Shown in pieces: positions 13,201-28,750 of a DNA stretch of 64,000 nucleotides (its first letter is position 1; the number at the start of each line of letters is the position of its first letter). The position numbers were made by a program, and so were the translations under genes. Source of the stretch: Bathymodiolus brooksi. Its lineage: Eukaryota > Mollusca > Bivalvia > Mytilida > Modiolidae. The stretch covers positions 44,871,414-44,935,413 of the forward strand of contig OY804585.1 of NCBI GenBank assembly GCA_963680875.1. The letters run 5' to 3'. The notes under the pieces are model-generated. The model was given only the letters and a program-made list of their open reading frames with translations. It had not been told where the DNA came from and searched no databases.

Positions 13201-16200
13201 AGTGAGATGTTATGTATTTGTGTGATAGGGGTATCAAGTCAGGACAGTGAGATGTCATGTATTTGTGTGTTAGGGGTATCAAGTCAGGACAGTGAGATGT
13301 CATGTATTTGTGTGTTATGGGGTATCTGTACCAAGTCAGGACAGTGAGATGTCATGTATTTGTGCGTAAGGGGTATCTGTGCCAAGTCAGGACAGTGAGA
13401 TGTTATGTATTTGTGTGTTAGGGGTATCAAGTCAGGACAGTGATATGTCATGTATATGTGTGTTAGGGGTATCAAGTCAGGACAGTGAGATGTCATGTAT
13501 TTGTGTGTTAGGGGTATCAAGTCAGGACAGTGACATGTCATGTTTTTGTGTGTTAGGGGTATCAAGTCAGGACAGTGAGATGTCATGTATTTGTGTGTTA
13601 GGGGTATGAAAAGTCAGGACAGTGAGATGTCATATATGTGGATGTTAGGGCTATCAAGTCAGGACAGTGAGATGTCATGTATTTGTGTGTTAGGGGTATC
13701 AAGTCAGGACAGTGAGATGTCATGTATTTGTGTGTTAGGGGTATCAAGTCAGGACAGTGATATGTCATGTATATGTGTGTTAGGGGTATCAAGTCAGGAC
13801 AGTGAGATGTCATGTATTTGTGTGTTAGGGGTATCAAGTCAGGACAGTGCGATGTCATGTATTTTTGTGTTAGGGGTATCAAGTCAGGACAGTGAGATGT
13901 CATGTATTTGTGTGTTAGGGGTATGAAAAGTCAGGACAGTGAGATGTCATGTATTTGTTTGTTAGTGTTTTCAAGTCAGGACAGTGAGATGTCATGTATT
14001 TGTGTGTTAGGGGTATCAAGTCAGAACAGTGAGATGTCATGTATTTGTGTGTTAGGGGTATCAAGTCAGGACAGTGATATGTCATGTATTTGTGTGTTAG
14101 GGGTATCAAGTCAGGACAGTGAGATGTCATGTATTTTTGTGTTAGGGGTATCTGTTCCAAGTCAGGACAGTGAGATGTCATGTATTTGTGTTTTAGGGGT
14201 ATCTGTACCAAGTCAGGACAGTGAGATGTCATGTATTTATGTGTTAGGGGTATCAAGTCAGGACAGTGAGATGTCATGTATTTGTGTGTTAGGGGTATCA
14301 AGTCAGGACAGTGAGATGTCATGTATTTGTGTGTTAGGGGTATCAAGTCAGGACAGTGAGATGTCATGTATTTGTGTTAGGGGTATCAAGTCAGGGCAGT
14401 GAGATGTCATATATTTTTTTGTTAGGGGTATCTGTACCAAGTCAGGACAGTGAGATGTTATGTATTTGTGTGATAGGGTTATCAAGTCAGGACAGTGAGA
14501 TGTCATGTATTTGTGTGTTAGGGGTATCAAGTCAGGACAGTGAGATGTCATGTATTTGTGTTAGGGGTATCAAGTCAGGGCAGTGAGATGTCATGTATTT
14601 TTGTGTTAGGGGTATCTGTGCCAAGTCAGGACAGTGAGATGTTATGTATTTGTGTGATAGGGGTATCAAGTCAGGACAGTGAGATGTCATGTATTTGTGT
14701 GTTACGGGTATCAAGTCAAGACAGTGAGATGTTATGTATTTGTGTGTTAGGGGTATCAAGTCAGGACAGTGAGATGTCATGTATTTGTGTGTTAGTGGTA
14801 TCAAGTCAGGATAGTGAGATGTCATGTATTTGTGTGTTTGGGGTATCAAGTCAGGACAGTGAGATGTCATGTAGTTTTTTGTTAGGGGTATCTGTTCCAA
14901 GTAAGGACAGTGAGATGTCATGTATTTGTGTGTTAGGGGTATCTGTACCATGTTAGGACAGTCAGATGTCATGTATTTATGTGTTAGGGGTATCAAGTCA
15001 GGACAGTGAGATGTCATGTATTTGTGTGTTAGGGGTATCAAGTCAGGACAGTTAGATGTCATGTATTTGTGTGTTAGGGGTATCAAGTCAGGACAGTGAG
15101 ATGTGATGTATTTGTGTTAGGGGTATCAAGTCAGGGCAGTGAGATGTCATGTATTTTTTTGTTAGGGGTATCTGTACCAAGTCAGGACAGCGAGATGTCA
15201 TGTATTTGTGTGATAGGGTTATGAAGTCAGGACAGTGAGATGTTATGTATTTGTGTGTTAGGGGTATCAAGTCAGGACAGTGAGATGACATGTATTTGTG
15301 TGTTAGGGGTATCAAGTCAGGACAGTGAGATGTCATGTATTTGTGTGTTAGGGGTATCAAGTCAGGACAGTACGATGTCATGTATTTGTGTGTTAGGGGT
15401 ATCAAGTCAGGACAGTGAGATGTCATGTATTTTTTTGTTAGGGGTATCTGTACCAAGTCAGGACATTGAGATGTTATTTATTTGTGTGATAGGGTTATCA
15501 AGTCAGGACAGTGAGATGTCATGTATTTGTGTGTTAGGGGTATCAAGTCAGAACAGTGAGATGTCATGTATTTGTGTTAGGGGTATCAAGTCAGGGCAGT
15601 GAGATGTCATGTATTTTTGTGTTAAGGGTATCTGTGCCAAGTCAGGACAGTGAGATGTTATGTATTTGTGTGATAGGGGTATCAAGTCAGGACAGTGAGA
15701 TGTCATGTATTTGTGTGTTAGGGGTATCAAGTCAGGACAGTGAGATGTCATGTATTTGTGTGTTATGGGGTATCTGTACCAAGTCAGGACAGTGAGATGT
15801 CATGTATTTGTGCGTAAGGGGAATCTGTGCCAAGTCAGGACAGTGAGATGTCATGAAGTTGTGTGTTAGCGGTATCTGTACCAAGTCCGGACAGTGAGAT
15901 GTCATGTATTTGTGTGTTAGGGGTATCTGTACCAAGTCAGGACAGTGAGATGTCATGTATTTGTGTGTTATGGGTATCAAGTCAGGACAGTGAAATGTCA
16001 TGTATTTGTGTGTTAGCGGTATCAAGTCAGGACAGTGAGATGTCATGCATTTGTGTGCTAGGGGTATCAAGTCAGGACAATGAGATGTGATGTATTTGTG
16101 TGTTAGGAGTATCAAGTCAGAAGAGTGAGATGTCATGTATTTGTGTGTTAGGGGTATTTGTACCAAGTCAGGACAGTGAGATGTTATGTATTTGTGTGTT

Positions 16201-17450
16201 AGGGGTATCAAGTCAGGACAGTGATATGTCATGTATTTGTGTGTTAGGGGTATCAAGTCAGGACAGTGAGATGTCATGTATTTGTGTGTTAGGGGTATCA
16301 AGTCAGGACAGTGAGATGTCATGTATTTGTGTGTTAGGGGTATGAAAAGTCAGGACAGTGAGATGTCATGTATTTGGGTGTTAGGGTTATCAAGACAGGA
16401 CAGTGAGATGTCATGTATTTGTGTGTTAGGGGTATCAAGTCAGGACAGTGAGATGTCATGTATTTGTGTGTTAGGGCTATCAAGTCAGGACAGTGAGATG
16501 TCATGTATATGTGTGTTAGGGGTATCAAGTCAGGACAGTCAGATGTCATGTATATGTGTGTTAGGGGTATCAAGTCAGGACAGTGAGATGTCATGTATTT
16601 GTGTGTTAGGGGTATCAAGTCAGGACAGTGAGATGTTATGTATTTGTGTGTTAGGGGTATCAAGTCAGGACAGTGATATGTCATGTATTTGTGTGTTAGG
16701 GGTATCAAGTCAGGACAGTGAGATGTCATGTATTTGTGTGTTAGGGGTATCAAGTCAGGACAGTGAGATGTCATGTATTTGTGTGTTAGGGGTATGAAAA
16801 GTCAGGACAGTGAGATGTCATGTATTTGGGTGTTAGGGTTATCAAGACAGGACACTGAGATGTCATGTATTTGTGTGTTAGGGGTATCAAGTCAGGACAG
16901 TGAGATGTCATGTATTTGTGTGTTAGGGCTATCAAGTCAGGACAGTGAGATGTCATGTATTTGTGTGTTAGGGGTATCTCTACCAAGTCATGACAGTGAG
17001 ATGTTATGTATTTGTGTGTTAGGGGTATCAAGTCAGGACAGTGATATGTCATGTATATGTGTGTTAGGGGTATCAAGTCAGGACAGTGAGATGTCATGTA
17101 TTTGTGTGTTAGGGGTATCAAGTCAGGACAGTGCGATATCATGTATTTGTGTGTTAGGGGTATCAAGTCAGGACAGTGAGATGTCATGTATTTGTGTGTA
17201 AGGGGTATGAAAAGTCAGGACAGTGAGATGTCATGTATTTGTGTGTTAGTGTTTTCAAGTCAGGACAGTGAGATGTCATGTATTTGTGTGTTAGGGGTAT
17301 CAAGTCAGGACAGTGAGATGTCATGTATTTGTGTGTTAGGGGTATCAAGTCAGGACAGTGAGATGTCATGTATTTGTGTGTTAGGGGTATCAAGTCAGGA
17401 CAGTGAGATGTCATGTATTTGTGTTAGGGGTATCAAGTCAGGGCAGTGAG
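10205..17450. repeat. Left copy of a segmental duplication within the minisatellite (partner about 20,480-28,750)
   Basis: The ordered series of length and sequence variants from about 10,205 to 13,900 recurs at offset 10,272. For example, 11,491-12,588 matches 21,763-22,860 with one amino-acid difference over 365 codons. The offset then steps to 10,179, 11,199, 11,205 and 11,301 as indels and an extra 1,020-bp block accumulate. An internal 3,049-bp duplication is also present (10,235-11,760 against 13,284-14,810). Confidence 0.8.
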
Positions 17451-20400
17451 ATGTCATGTATTTTTGGGTTAGGGGTATCTGTGCCAAGTCAGGACAGTGA
17501 GATGTTATGTATTTGTGTGATAGGGGTATCAAGTCAGGACAGTGAGATGTCATGTATTTGTGTGTTAGGGGTATCAAGTCAGGACAGTGAGATATCATGT
17601 ATTTGTGTGCTATGGGGTATCTGTACCAACTCAGGACAGTGAGATGTCATGTATTTGTGTGTTAGGGGTATCTGTGCCAAGTCAGGACAGTGAGATGTCA
17701 TGTATTTGTGTGTTTGGGGTATCTGTACCAAGTCAGGACAGTGAGATGTTATGTATTTGTGTGTTAGGGGTATCAAGTCAGGACAGTGATATGTCATGTA
17801 TATGTGTGTTAGGGGTATCAAGTCAGGACAGTGAGATGTCATGTATTTGTGTGTTAGGGGTATCAAGTCAGGACAGTGAGATGTCATGTATTTGTGTGTT
17901 AGGGGTATCAAGTCAGGACAGTGAGATGTCATGTATTTGTGTGTTAGGGGTATGAAAAGTCAGGACAGTCAGATGTCATGTATTTGGGTGTTAGGGTTAT
18001 CAAGACAGGACAGTGAGATGTCATGTATTTTTGTGTTAGGGGTATCAAGTCAGGACAGTGAGATGTCATGTATTTGTGTGTTAGGGGAATCAAGTCAGGA
18101 CAGTGAGATGTCATGTATTTGTGTGTTAGGGGTATCTGTACCAAGTCAGGACAGTGAGATGTTATGTATTTGTGTGTTAGGGGTATCAAGTCAGGACAGT
18201 GATATGTCATGTATATGTGTGTTAGGGGTATCAAGTCAGGACAGTGAGATGTCATGTATTTGTGTGTTAGGGGTATCAAGTCAGGACAGTACGATGTCAT
18301 GTATTTGTGTGTTAGGGGTATCAAGTCAGGACAGTGAGATGTCATGTATTTTTTTGTTAGGGGTATCTGTACCAAGTCAGGACATTGAGATGTTATTTAT
18401 TTGTGTGATAGGGTTATCAAGTCAGGACAGTGAGATGTCATGTATTTGTGTGTTAGGGGTATCAAGTCAGAACAGTGAGATGTCATGTATTTGTGTTAGG
18501 AGTATCAAGTCAGGGCAGTGAGATGTCATGTATTTTTGTGTTAGGGGTATCTGTGCCAAGTCAAGACAGTGAGATGTTATGTATTTGTGTGATAGGGGTA
18601 TCAAGTCAGGACAGTGAGATGTCATGTATTTGTGTGTTAGGGGTATCAAGTCAGGACAGTGAGATGTCATGTATTTGTGTGTTATGGGGTATCTGTACCA
18701 AGTCAGGACAGTGAGATGTCATGTATTTGTGCGTAAGGGGTATCTGTGCCAAGTCAGGACAGTGAGATGTCATGAAGTTGTGTGTTAGCGGTATCTGTAC
18801 CAAGTCCGGACAGTGAGATGTCATGTATTTGTGTGTTAGGGGTATCTGTACCAAGTCAGGACAGTGAGATGTCATGTATTTGTGTGTTATGGTTATCAAG
18901 TCAGGACAGTGATATGTCATGTATATGTGTGTTAGGGGTATCAAGTCAGGACAGTGAGATGTCATGTATTTGTGTGTTAGGGGTATCAAGTCAGGACAGT
19001 GAGATGTCATGTATTTGTGTGTTAGGGGTATGAAAAGTCAGGACAGTGAGATGTCATGTATTTGGGTGTTAGGGTTATCAAGACAGGACAGTGAGATGTC
19101 ATGTATTTGTGTGTTAGGGGTATCAAGTCAGGACAGTGAGATGTCATGTATTTGTGTGTTAGGGCTATCAAGTCAGGACAGTGAGATGTCATGTATTTGT
19201 GTGTTAGGGGTATCAAGTCAGGACAGTGAGATGTCATGTATTTGTGTGTTATGGGTATCAAGTCAGGACAGTGCGATGTCATGTATTTGTGTGTTAGGGG
19301 TATCAAGTCAGGACAGTGAGATGTTATGTATTTGTGTGTTAGGGGTATCAAGTCAGGACAGTGATATGTCATGTATATGTGTGTTAGGGGTATCTCTACC
19401 AAGTCAGGACAGTCAGATGTCATGTATTTGTGTGTTAGGGGTATCTGTACCAAGTCAGGACAGTGAGATGTTATGTATTGTGTGTTAGGGTTATCAAGTC
19501 AGGACAGTGATATGTCATGTATATGTGTGTTAGGGGTATCAAGTCAGGACAGTGAGATGTCATGTATTTGTGTGTTAGGGGTATCAAGTCAGGACAGTGA
19601 GATGTCATGTATTTGTGTGTTAGGGGTATGAAAAGTCAGGACAGTGAGATGTCATGTATTTGGGTGTTAGGGTTATCAAGACAGGACAGTGAGATGTCAT
19701 GTATTTGTGTGTTAGGGGTATCAAGTCAGGACAGTGAGATGTCATGTATTTGTGTGTTAGGGCTATCAAGTCAGGACAGTGAGATGTCATGTATTTGTGT
19801 GTTAGGGGTATCTCTACCAAGTCATGACAGTGAGATGTTATGTATTTGTGTGTTAGGGGTATCAAGTCAGGACAGTGATATGTCATGTATATGTGTGTTA
19901 GGGGTATCAAGTCAGGACAGTGAGATGTCATGTATTTGTGTGTTAGGGGTATCAAGTCAGGACAGTGCGATGTCATGTATTTGTGTGTTAGGGGTATCAA
20001 GTCAGGACAGTGAGATGTTATGTATTTGTGTGTTAGGGGTATCAAGTCAGGACAGTGATATGTCATGTATATGTGTGTTAGGGGTATCAAGTCAGGACAG
20101 TGAGATGTCATGTATTTGTGTGTTAGGGGTATCAAGTCAGGACAGTACGATGTCATGTATTTGTGTGTTAGGGGTATCAAGTCAGGACAGTGAGATGTCA
20201 TGTATTTTTTTGTTAGGGGTATCTGTACCAAGTCAGGACAGTGAGATGTTATTTATTTGTGTGATAGGGTTATCAAGTCAGGACAGTGAGATGTCATGTA
20301 TTTGTGTGTTAGGGGTATCAAGTCAGAACAGTGAGATGTCATGTATTTGTGTTAGGGGTATCAAGTCAGGGCAGTGAGATGTCATGTATTTTTGTGTTAG

Positions 20401-20479
20401 GGGTATCTGTGCCAAGTCAGGACAGTGAGATGTTATGTATTTGTGTGATAGGGGTATCAAGTCAGGACAGTGAGATGTC

Positions 20480-23400
20480 ATGTATTTGTGTGTTAGGGGT
20501 ATCAAGTCAGGACAGTGAGATGTCATGTATTTGTGTGTTATGGGGTATCTGTACCAAGTCAGGACAGTGAGATGTCATGTATTTGTGCGTAAGGGGTATC
20601 TGTGCCAAGTCAGGACAGTGAGATGTTATGTATTTGTGTGTTAGGGGTATCAAGTCAGGACAGTGATATGTCATGTATATGTGTGTTAGGGGTATCAAGT
20701 CAGGACAGTGAGATGTCATGTATTTGTGTGTTAGGGGTATCAAGTCAGGACAGTGAGATGTCATGTTTTTGTGTGTTAGGGGTATCAAGTCAGGACAGTG
20801 AGATGTCATGTATTTGTGTGTTAGGGGTATGAAAAGTCAGGACAGTGAGATGTCATATATGTGGATGTTAGGGCTATCAAGTCAGGACAGTGAGATGTCA
20901 TGTATTTGTGTGTTAGGGGTATCAAGTCAGGACAGTGAGATGTCATGTATTTGTGTGTTAGGGGTATCAAGTCAGGACAGTGATATGTCATGTATATGTG
21001 TGTTAGGGGTATCAAGTCAGGACAGTGAGATGTCATGTATTTGTGTGTTAGGGGTATCAAGTCAGGACAGTGCGATGTCATGTATTTTTGTGTTAGGGGT
21101 ATCAAGTCAGGACAGTGAGATGTCATGTATTTGTGTGTTAGGGGTATGAAAAGTCAGGACAGTGAGATGTCATGTATTTGTTTGTTAGTGTTTTCAAGTC
21201 AGGACAGTGAGATGTCATGTATTTGTGTGTTAGGGGTATCAAGTCAGAACAGTGAGATGTCATGTATTTGTGTGTTAGGGGTATCAAGTCAGGACAGTGA
21301 TATGTCATGTATTTGTGTGTTAGGGGTATCAAGTCAGGACAGTGAGATGTCATGTATTTTTGTGTTAGGGGTATCTGTTCCAAGTCAGGACAGTGAGATG
21401 TCATGTATTTGTGTGTTAGGGGTATCTGTACCAAGTCAGGACAGTGAGATGTCATGTATTTATGTGTTAGGGGTATCAAGTCAGGACAGTGAGATGTCAT
21501 GTATTTGTGTGTTAGGGGTATCAAATCAGGACAGTGAGATGTCATGTATTTGTGTGTTAGGGGTATCAAGTCAGGACAGTGAGATGTCATGTATTTGTGT
21601 TAGGGGTATCAAGTCAGGGCAGTGAGATGTCATATATTTTTTTGTTAGGGGTATCTGTACCAAGTCAGGACAGTGAGATGTTATGTATTTGTGTGATAGG
21701 GTTATCAAGTCAGGACAGTGAGATGTCATGTATTTGTGTGTTAGGGGTATCAAGTCAGGACAGTGAGATGTCATGTATTTGTGTTAGGAGTATCAAGTCA
21801 GGGCAGTGAGATGTCATGTATTTTTGTGTTAGGGGTATCTGTGCCAAGTCAGGACAGTGAGATGTTATGTATTTGTGTGATAGGGGTATCAAGTCAGGAC
21901 AGTGAGATGTCATGTATTTGTGTGTTACGGGTATCAAGTCAGGACAGTGAGATGTTATGTATTTGTGTGTTAGGGGTATCAAGTCAGGACAGTGAGATGT
22001 CATGTATTTGTGTGTTAGTGGTATCAAGTCAGGATAGTGAGATGTCATGTATTTGTGTGTTTGGGGTATCAAGTCAGGACAGTGAGATGTCATGTATTTG
22101 TGTGTTAGGGGTATCTCTACCAAGTCATGACAGTGAGATGTTATGTATTTGTGTGTTAGGGGTATCAAGTCAGGACAGTGATATGTCATGTATATGTGTG
22201 TTAGGGGTATCAAGTCAGGACAGTGAGATGTCATGTATTTGTGTGTTAGGGGTATCAAGTCAGGAGAGTGCGATGTCATGTATTTGTGTGTTAGGGGTAT
22301 CAAGTCAGGACAGTGAGATGTCATGTATTTGTGTGTTAGGGGTATCTGTACCAAGTCAGGACAGTGAGATGTCATGTATTTGTGTGTTAGTGGTATCAAG
22401 TCAGGACAGTGAAATGTCATGTATTTGTGTGTTAGCGGTATCAAGTCAGGACAGTGAGATGTCATGTATTTGTGTGTTAGTGGTATCAAGTCAGGACAGT
22501 GAAATGTCATGTATTTGTGTGTTAGCGGTATCAAGTCAGGACAATGAGATGTCATGTATTTGTGTGTTAGGGGTATCTCTACCAAGTCAGGACAGTGAGA
22601 TGTCATGTATTTGTGTGATTGGGGTATCTGTACCAAGTCAGGACAGTGAGATGTTATGTATTTGTGTGTTAGGGGTATCAAGTCAGGACAGTGATATGTC
22701 ATGTATATGTGTGTTAGGGGTATCAAGTCAGGACAGTGAGATGTCATGTATTTGTGTGTTAGGGGTATCAAGTCAGGACAGTGAGATGTCATGTATTTGT
22801 GTGTTAGGGGTATCAAGTCAGGACAGTGAGATGTCATGTATTTGTGTGTTAGGGGTATGAAAAGTCAGGACAGTGAGATGTCATGTATTTGGGTGTTAGG
22901 GTTATCAAGACAGGACAGTGAGATGTCATGTATTTTTGTGTTAGGGGTATCAAGTCAGGACAGTGAGATGTCATGTATTTGTGTGTTAGGGTTATCAAGT
23001 CAGGACAGTGAGATGTCATGTATTTGTGTGTTAGGGGTATCTGTACCAAGTCAGGACAGTGAGATGTTATGTATTTGTGTGTTAGGGGTATCAAGTCAGG
23101 ACAGTGATATGTCATGTATATGTGTGTTAGGGGTATCAAGTCAGGACAGTGAGATGTCATGTATTTGTGTGTTAGGGGTATCAAGTCAGGACAGTACGAT
23201 GTCATGTATTTGTGTGTTAGGGGTATCAAGTCAGGACAGTGAGATGTCATGTATTTTTTTGTTAGGGGTATCTGTACCAAGTCAGGACATTGAGATGTTA
23301 TTTATTTGTGTGATAGGGTTATCAAGTCAGGACAGTGAGATGTCATGTATTTGTGTGTTGGGGGTATCAAGTCAGAACAGTGAGATGTCATGTATTTGTG

Positions 23401-26400
23401 TTAGGGGTATCAAGTCAGGGCAGTGATCTGTCATGTATTTTTGTGTTAGGGGTATCTGTGCCAAGTCAGGACAGTGAGATGTTATGTATTTGTGTGATAG
23501 GGGTATCAAGTCAGGACAGTGAGATGTCATGTATTTGTGTGTTAGGGGTATCAAGTCAGGACAGTGAGATGTCATGTATTTGTGTGTTATGGGGTATCTG
23601 TACCAAGTCAGGACAGTGAGATGTCATGTATTTGTGCGTAAGGGGTATCTGTGCCAAGTCAGGACAGTGAGATGTTATGTATTTGTGTGTTAGGGGTATC
23701 AAGTCAGGACAGTGATATGTCATGTATATGTGTGTTAGGGGTATCAAGTCAGGACAGTGAGATGTCATGTATTTGTGTGTTAGGGGTATCAAGTCAGGAC
23801 AGTGAGATGTCATGTTTTTGTGTGTTAGGGGTATCAAGTCAGGACAGTGAGATGTCATGTATTTGTGTGTTAGGGGTATCAAGTCAGGACAGTGAGATGT
23901 CATGTATTTGTGTGTTAGGGGTATCAAGTCAGGACAGTGATATGTCATGTATATGTGTGTTAGGGGTATCAAGTCAGGACAGTGAGATGTCATGTATTTG
24001 TGTGTTAGGGGTATCAAGTCAGGACAGTGCGATGTCATGTATTTTTGTGTTAGGGGTATCAAGTCAGGACAGTGAGATGTCATGTATTTGTGTGTTAGGG
24101 GTATGAAAAGTCAGGACAGTGAGATGTCATGTATTTGTTTGTTAGTGTTTTCAAGTCAGGACAGTGAGATGTCATGTATTTGTGTGTTAGGGTATCAAGT
24201 CAGAACAGTGAGATGTCATGTATTTGTGTGTTAGGGGTATCAAGTCAGGACAGTGATATGTCATGTATTTGTGTGTTAGGGGTATCAAGTCAGGACAGTG
24301 AGATGTCATGTATTTTTGTGTTAGGGGTATCTGTTCCAAGTCAGGACAGTGAGATGTCATGTATTTGTGTTTTAGGGGTATCTGTACCAAGTCAGGACAG
24401 TGAGATGTCATGTATTTATGTGTTAGGGGTATCAAGTCAGGACAGTGAGATGTCATGTATTTGTGTGTTAGGGGTATCAAGTCAGGACAGTGAGATGTCA
24501 TGTATTTGTGTGTTAGGGGTATCAAGTCAGGACAGTGAGATGTCATGTATTTGTGTTAGGGGTATCAAGTCAGGGCAGTGAGATGTCATATATTTTTTTG
24601 TTAGGGGTATCTGTACCAAGTCAGGACAGTGAGATGTTATGTATTTGTGTGATAGGGTTATCAAGTCAGGACAGTGAGATGTCATGTATTTGTGTGTTAG
24701 GGGTATCAAGTCAGGACAGTGAGATGTCATGTATTTGTGTTAGGGGTATCAAGTCAGGGCAGTGAGATGTCATGTATTTTTGTGTTAGGGGTATCTGTGC
24801 CAAGTCAGGACAGTGAGATGTTATGTATTTGTGTGATAGGGGTATCAAGTCAGGACAGTGAGATGTCATGTATTTGTGTGTTACGGGTATCAAGTCAGGA
24901 CAGTGAGATGTTATGTATTTGTGTGTTAGGGGTATCAAGTCAGGACAGTGAGATGTCATGTATTTGTGTGTTAGTGGTATCAAGTCAGGATAGTGAGATG
25001 TCATGTATTTGTGTGTTTGGGGTATCAAGTCAGGACAGTGAGATGTCATGTAGTTTTTTGTTAGGGGTATCTGTTCCAAGTAAGGACAGTGAGATGTCAT
25101 GTATTTGTGTGTTGGGGGTATCTGTACCATGTTAGGACAGTCAGATGTCATGTATTTATGTGTTAGGGGTATCAAGTCAGGACAGTGAGATGTCATGTAT
25201 TTGTGTGTTAGGGGTATCAAGTCAGGACAGTTAGATGTCATGTATTTGTGTGTTAGGGGTATCAAGTCAGGACAGTGAGATGTGATGTATTTGTGTTAGG
25301 GGTATCAAGTCAGGGCAGTGAGATGTCATGTATTTTTGTGTTAGGGGTATCTGTTCCAAGTCAGGACAGTGAGATGTCATGTATTTGTGTTTTAGGGGTA
25401 TCTGTACCAAGTCAGGACAGTGAGATGTCATGTATTTATGTGTTAGGGGTATCAAGTCAGGACAGTGAGATGTCATGTATTTGTGTGTTAGGGGTATCAA
25501 GTCAGGACAGTGAGATGTCATGTATTTGTGTGTTAGGGGTATCAAGTCAGGACAGTGAGATGTCATGTATTTGTGTTAGGGGTATCAAGTCAGGGCAGTG
25601 AGATGTCATATATTTTTTTGTTAGGGGTATCTGTACCAAGTCAGGACAGTGAGATGTTATGTATTTGTGTGATAGGGTTATCAAGTCAGGACAGTGAGAT
25701 GTCATGTATTTGTGTGTTAGGGGTATCAAGTCAGGACAGTGAGATGTCATGTATTTGTGTTAGGGGTATCAAGTCAGGGCAGTGAGATGTCATGTATTTT
25801 TGTGTTAGGGGTATCTGTGCCAAGTCAGGACAGTGAGATGTTATGTATTTGTGTGATAGGGGTATCAAGTCAGGACAGTGAGATGTCATGTATTTGTGTG
25901 TTACGGGTATCAAGTCAGGACAGTGAGATGTTATGTATTTGTGTGTTAGGGGTATCAAGTCAGGACAGTGAGATGTCATGTATTTGTGTGTTAGTGGTAT
26001 CAAGTCAGGATAGTGAGATGTCATGTATTTGTGTGTTTGGGGTATCAAGTCAGGACAGTGAGATGTCATGTAGTTTTTTGTTAGGGGTATCTGTTCCAAG
26101 TAAGGACAGTGAGATGTCATGTATTTGTGTGTTGGGGGTATCTGTACCATGTTAGGACAGTCAGATGTCATGTATTTATGTGTTAGGGGTATCAAGTCAG
26201 GACAGTGAGATGTCATGTATTTGTGTGTTAGGGGTATCAAGTCAGGACAGTTAGATGTCATGTATTTGTGTGTTAGGGGTATCAAGTCAGGACAGTGAGA
26301 TGTGATGTATTTGTGTTAGGGGTATCAAGTCAGGGCAGTGAGATGTCATGTATTTTTTTGTTAGGGGTATCTGTACCAAGTCAGGACAGCGAGATGTTAT

Positions 26401-28750
26401 GTATTTGTGTGATAGGGTTATGAAGTCAGGACAGTGAGATGTTATGTATTTGTGTGTTAGGGGTATCAAGTCAGGACAGTGAGATGACATGTATTTGTGT
26501 GTTAGGGGTATCAAGTCAGGACAGTGAGATGTCATGTATTTGTGTGATAGGGGTATCAAGTCAGGACAGTACGATGTCATGTATTTGTGTGTTAGGGGTA
26601 TCAAGTCAGGACAGTGAGATGTCATGTATTTTTTTGTTAGGGGTATCTGTACCAAGTCAGGACATTGAGATGTTATTTATTTGTGTGATAGGGTTATCAA
26701 GTCAGGACAGTGAGATGTCATGTATTTGTGTGTTAGGGGTATCAAGTCAGAACAGTGAGATGTCATGTATTTGTGTTAGGGGTATCAAGTCAGGGCAGTG
26801 AGATGTCATGTATTTTTGTGTTAAGGGTATCTGTGCCAAGTCAGGACAGTGAGATGTTATGTATTTGTGTGATAGGGGTATCAAGTCAGGACAGTGAGAT
26901 GTCATGTATTTGTGTGTTAGGGGTATCAAGTCAGGACAGTGAGATGTCATGTATTTGTGTGTTATGGGGTATCTGTACCAAGTCAGGACAGTGAGATGTC
27001 ATGTATTTGTGCGTAAGGGGTATCTGTGCCAAGTCAGGACAGTGAGATGTCATGAAGTTGTGTGTTAGCGGTATCTGTACCAAGTCCGGACAGTGAGATG
27101 TCATGTATTTGTGCGTTAGGGGTATCTGTACCAAGTCAGGACAGTGAGATGTCATGTATTTGTGTGTTATGGGTATCAAGTCAGGACAGTGAAATGTCAT
27201 GTATTTGTGTGTTAGCGGTATCAAGTCAGGACAGTGAGATGTCATGCATTTGTGTGCTAGGGGTATCAAGTCAGGACAATGAGATGTGATGTATTTGTGT
27301 GTTAGGGGTATCTCTACCAAGTCAGGACAGTCAGATGTCATGTATTTGTGTGTTAGGGGTATCTGTACCAAGTCAGGACAGTGAGATGTTATGTATTTGT
27401 GTGTTAGGGGTATCAAGTCAGGACAGTGATATGTCATGTATATGTGTGTTAGGGGTATCAAGTCAGGACAGTGAGATGTCATGTATTTGTGTGTTAGGGG
27501 TATCAAGTCAGGACAGTGAGATGTCATGTATTTGTGTGTTAGGGGTATGAAAAGTCAGGACAGTGAGATGTCATGTATTTGGGTGTTAGGGTTATCAAGA
27601 CAGGACAGTGAGATGTCATGTATTTGTGTGTTAGGGGTATCAAGTCAGGACAGTGAGATGTCATGTATTTGTGTGTTAGGGCTATCAAGTCAGGACAGTG
27701 AGATGTCATGTATTTGTGTGTTAGGGGTATCTCTACCAAGTCATGACAGTGAGATGTTATGTATTTGTGTGTTAGGGGTATCAAGTCAGGACAGTGATAT
27801 GTCATGTATATGTGTGTTAGGGGTATCAAGTCAGGACAGTGAGATGTCATGTATATGTGTGTTAGGGGTATCAAGTCAGGACAGTGAGATGTCATGTATT
27901 TGTGTGTTAGGGGTATCAAGTCAGGACAGTGAGATGTTATGTATTTGTGTGTTAGGGGTATCAAGTCAGGACAGTGATATGTCATGTATATGTGTGTTAG
28001 GGGTATCAAGTCAGGACAGTGAGATGTCATGTATTTGTGTGTTAGGGGTATCAAGTCAGGACAGTGAGATGTCATGTATTTGTGTGTTAGGGGTATGAAA
28101 AGTCAGGACAGTGAGATGTCATGTATTTGGGTGTTAGGGTTATCAAGACAGGACACTGAGATGTCATGTATTTGTGTGTTAGGGGTATCAAGTCAGGACA
28201 GTGAGATGTCATGTATTTGTGTGTTAGGGCTATCAAGTCAGGACAGTGAGATGTCATGTATTTGTGTGTTAGGGGTATCTCTACCAAGTCATGACAGTGA
28301 GATGTTATGTATTTGTGTGTTAGGGGTATCAAGTCAGGACAGTGATATGTCATGTATATGTGTGTTAGGGGTATCAAGTCAGGACAGTGAGATGTCATGT
28401 ATTTGTGTGTTAGGGGTATCAAGTCAGGACAGTGCGATATCATGTATTTGTGTGTTAGGGGTATCAAGTCAGGACAGTGAGATGTCATGTATTTGTGTGT
28501 AAGGGGTATGAAAAGTCAGGACAGTGAGATGTCATGTATTTGTGTGTTAGTGTTTTCAAGTCAGGACAGTGAGATGTCATGTATTTGTGTGTTAGGGGTA
28601 TCAAGTCAGGACAGTGAGATGTCATGTATTTGTGTGTTAGGGGTATCAAGTCAGGACAGTGAGATGTCATGTATTTGTGTGTTAGGGGTATCAAGTCAGG
28701 ACAGTGAGATGTCATGTATTTGTGTTAGGGGTATCAAGTCAGGGCAGTGA
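20480..28750. repeat. Right copy of the 10-11 kb segmental duplication, with an extra 1,020-bp tandem block
   Basis: This is the partner of 10,205-17,450. Within it, 24,535-25,554 recurs at 25,555-26,574 (offset 1,020), which the left copy lacks. That extra block explains most of the change in offset from about 10.2 to 11.2 kb. A 92-93-bp deletion relative to the left copy lies near 23,880-24,190. Confidence 0.78.
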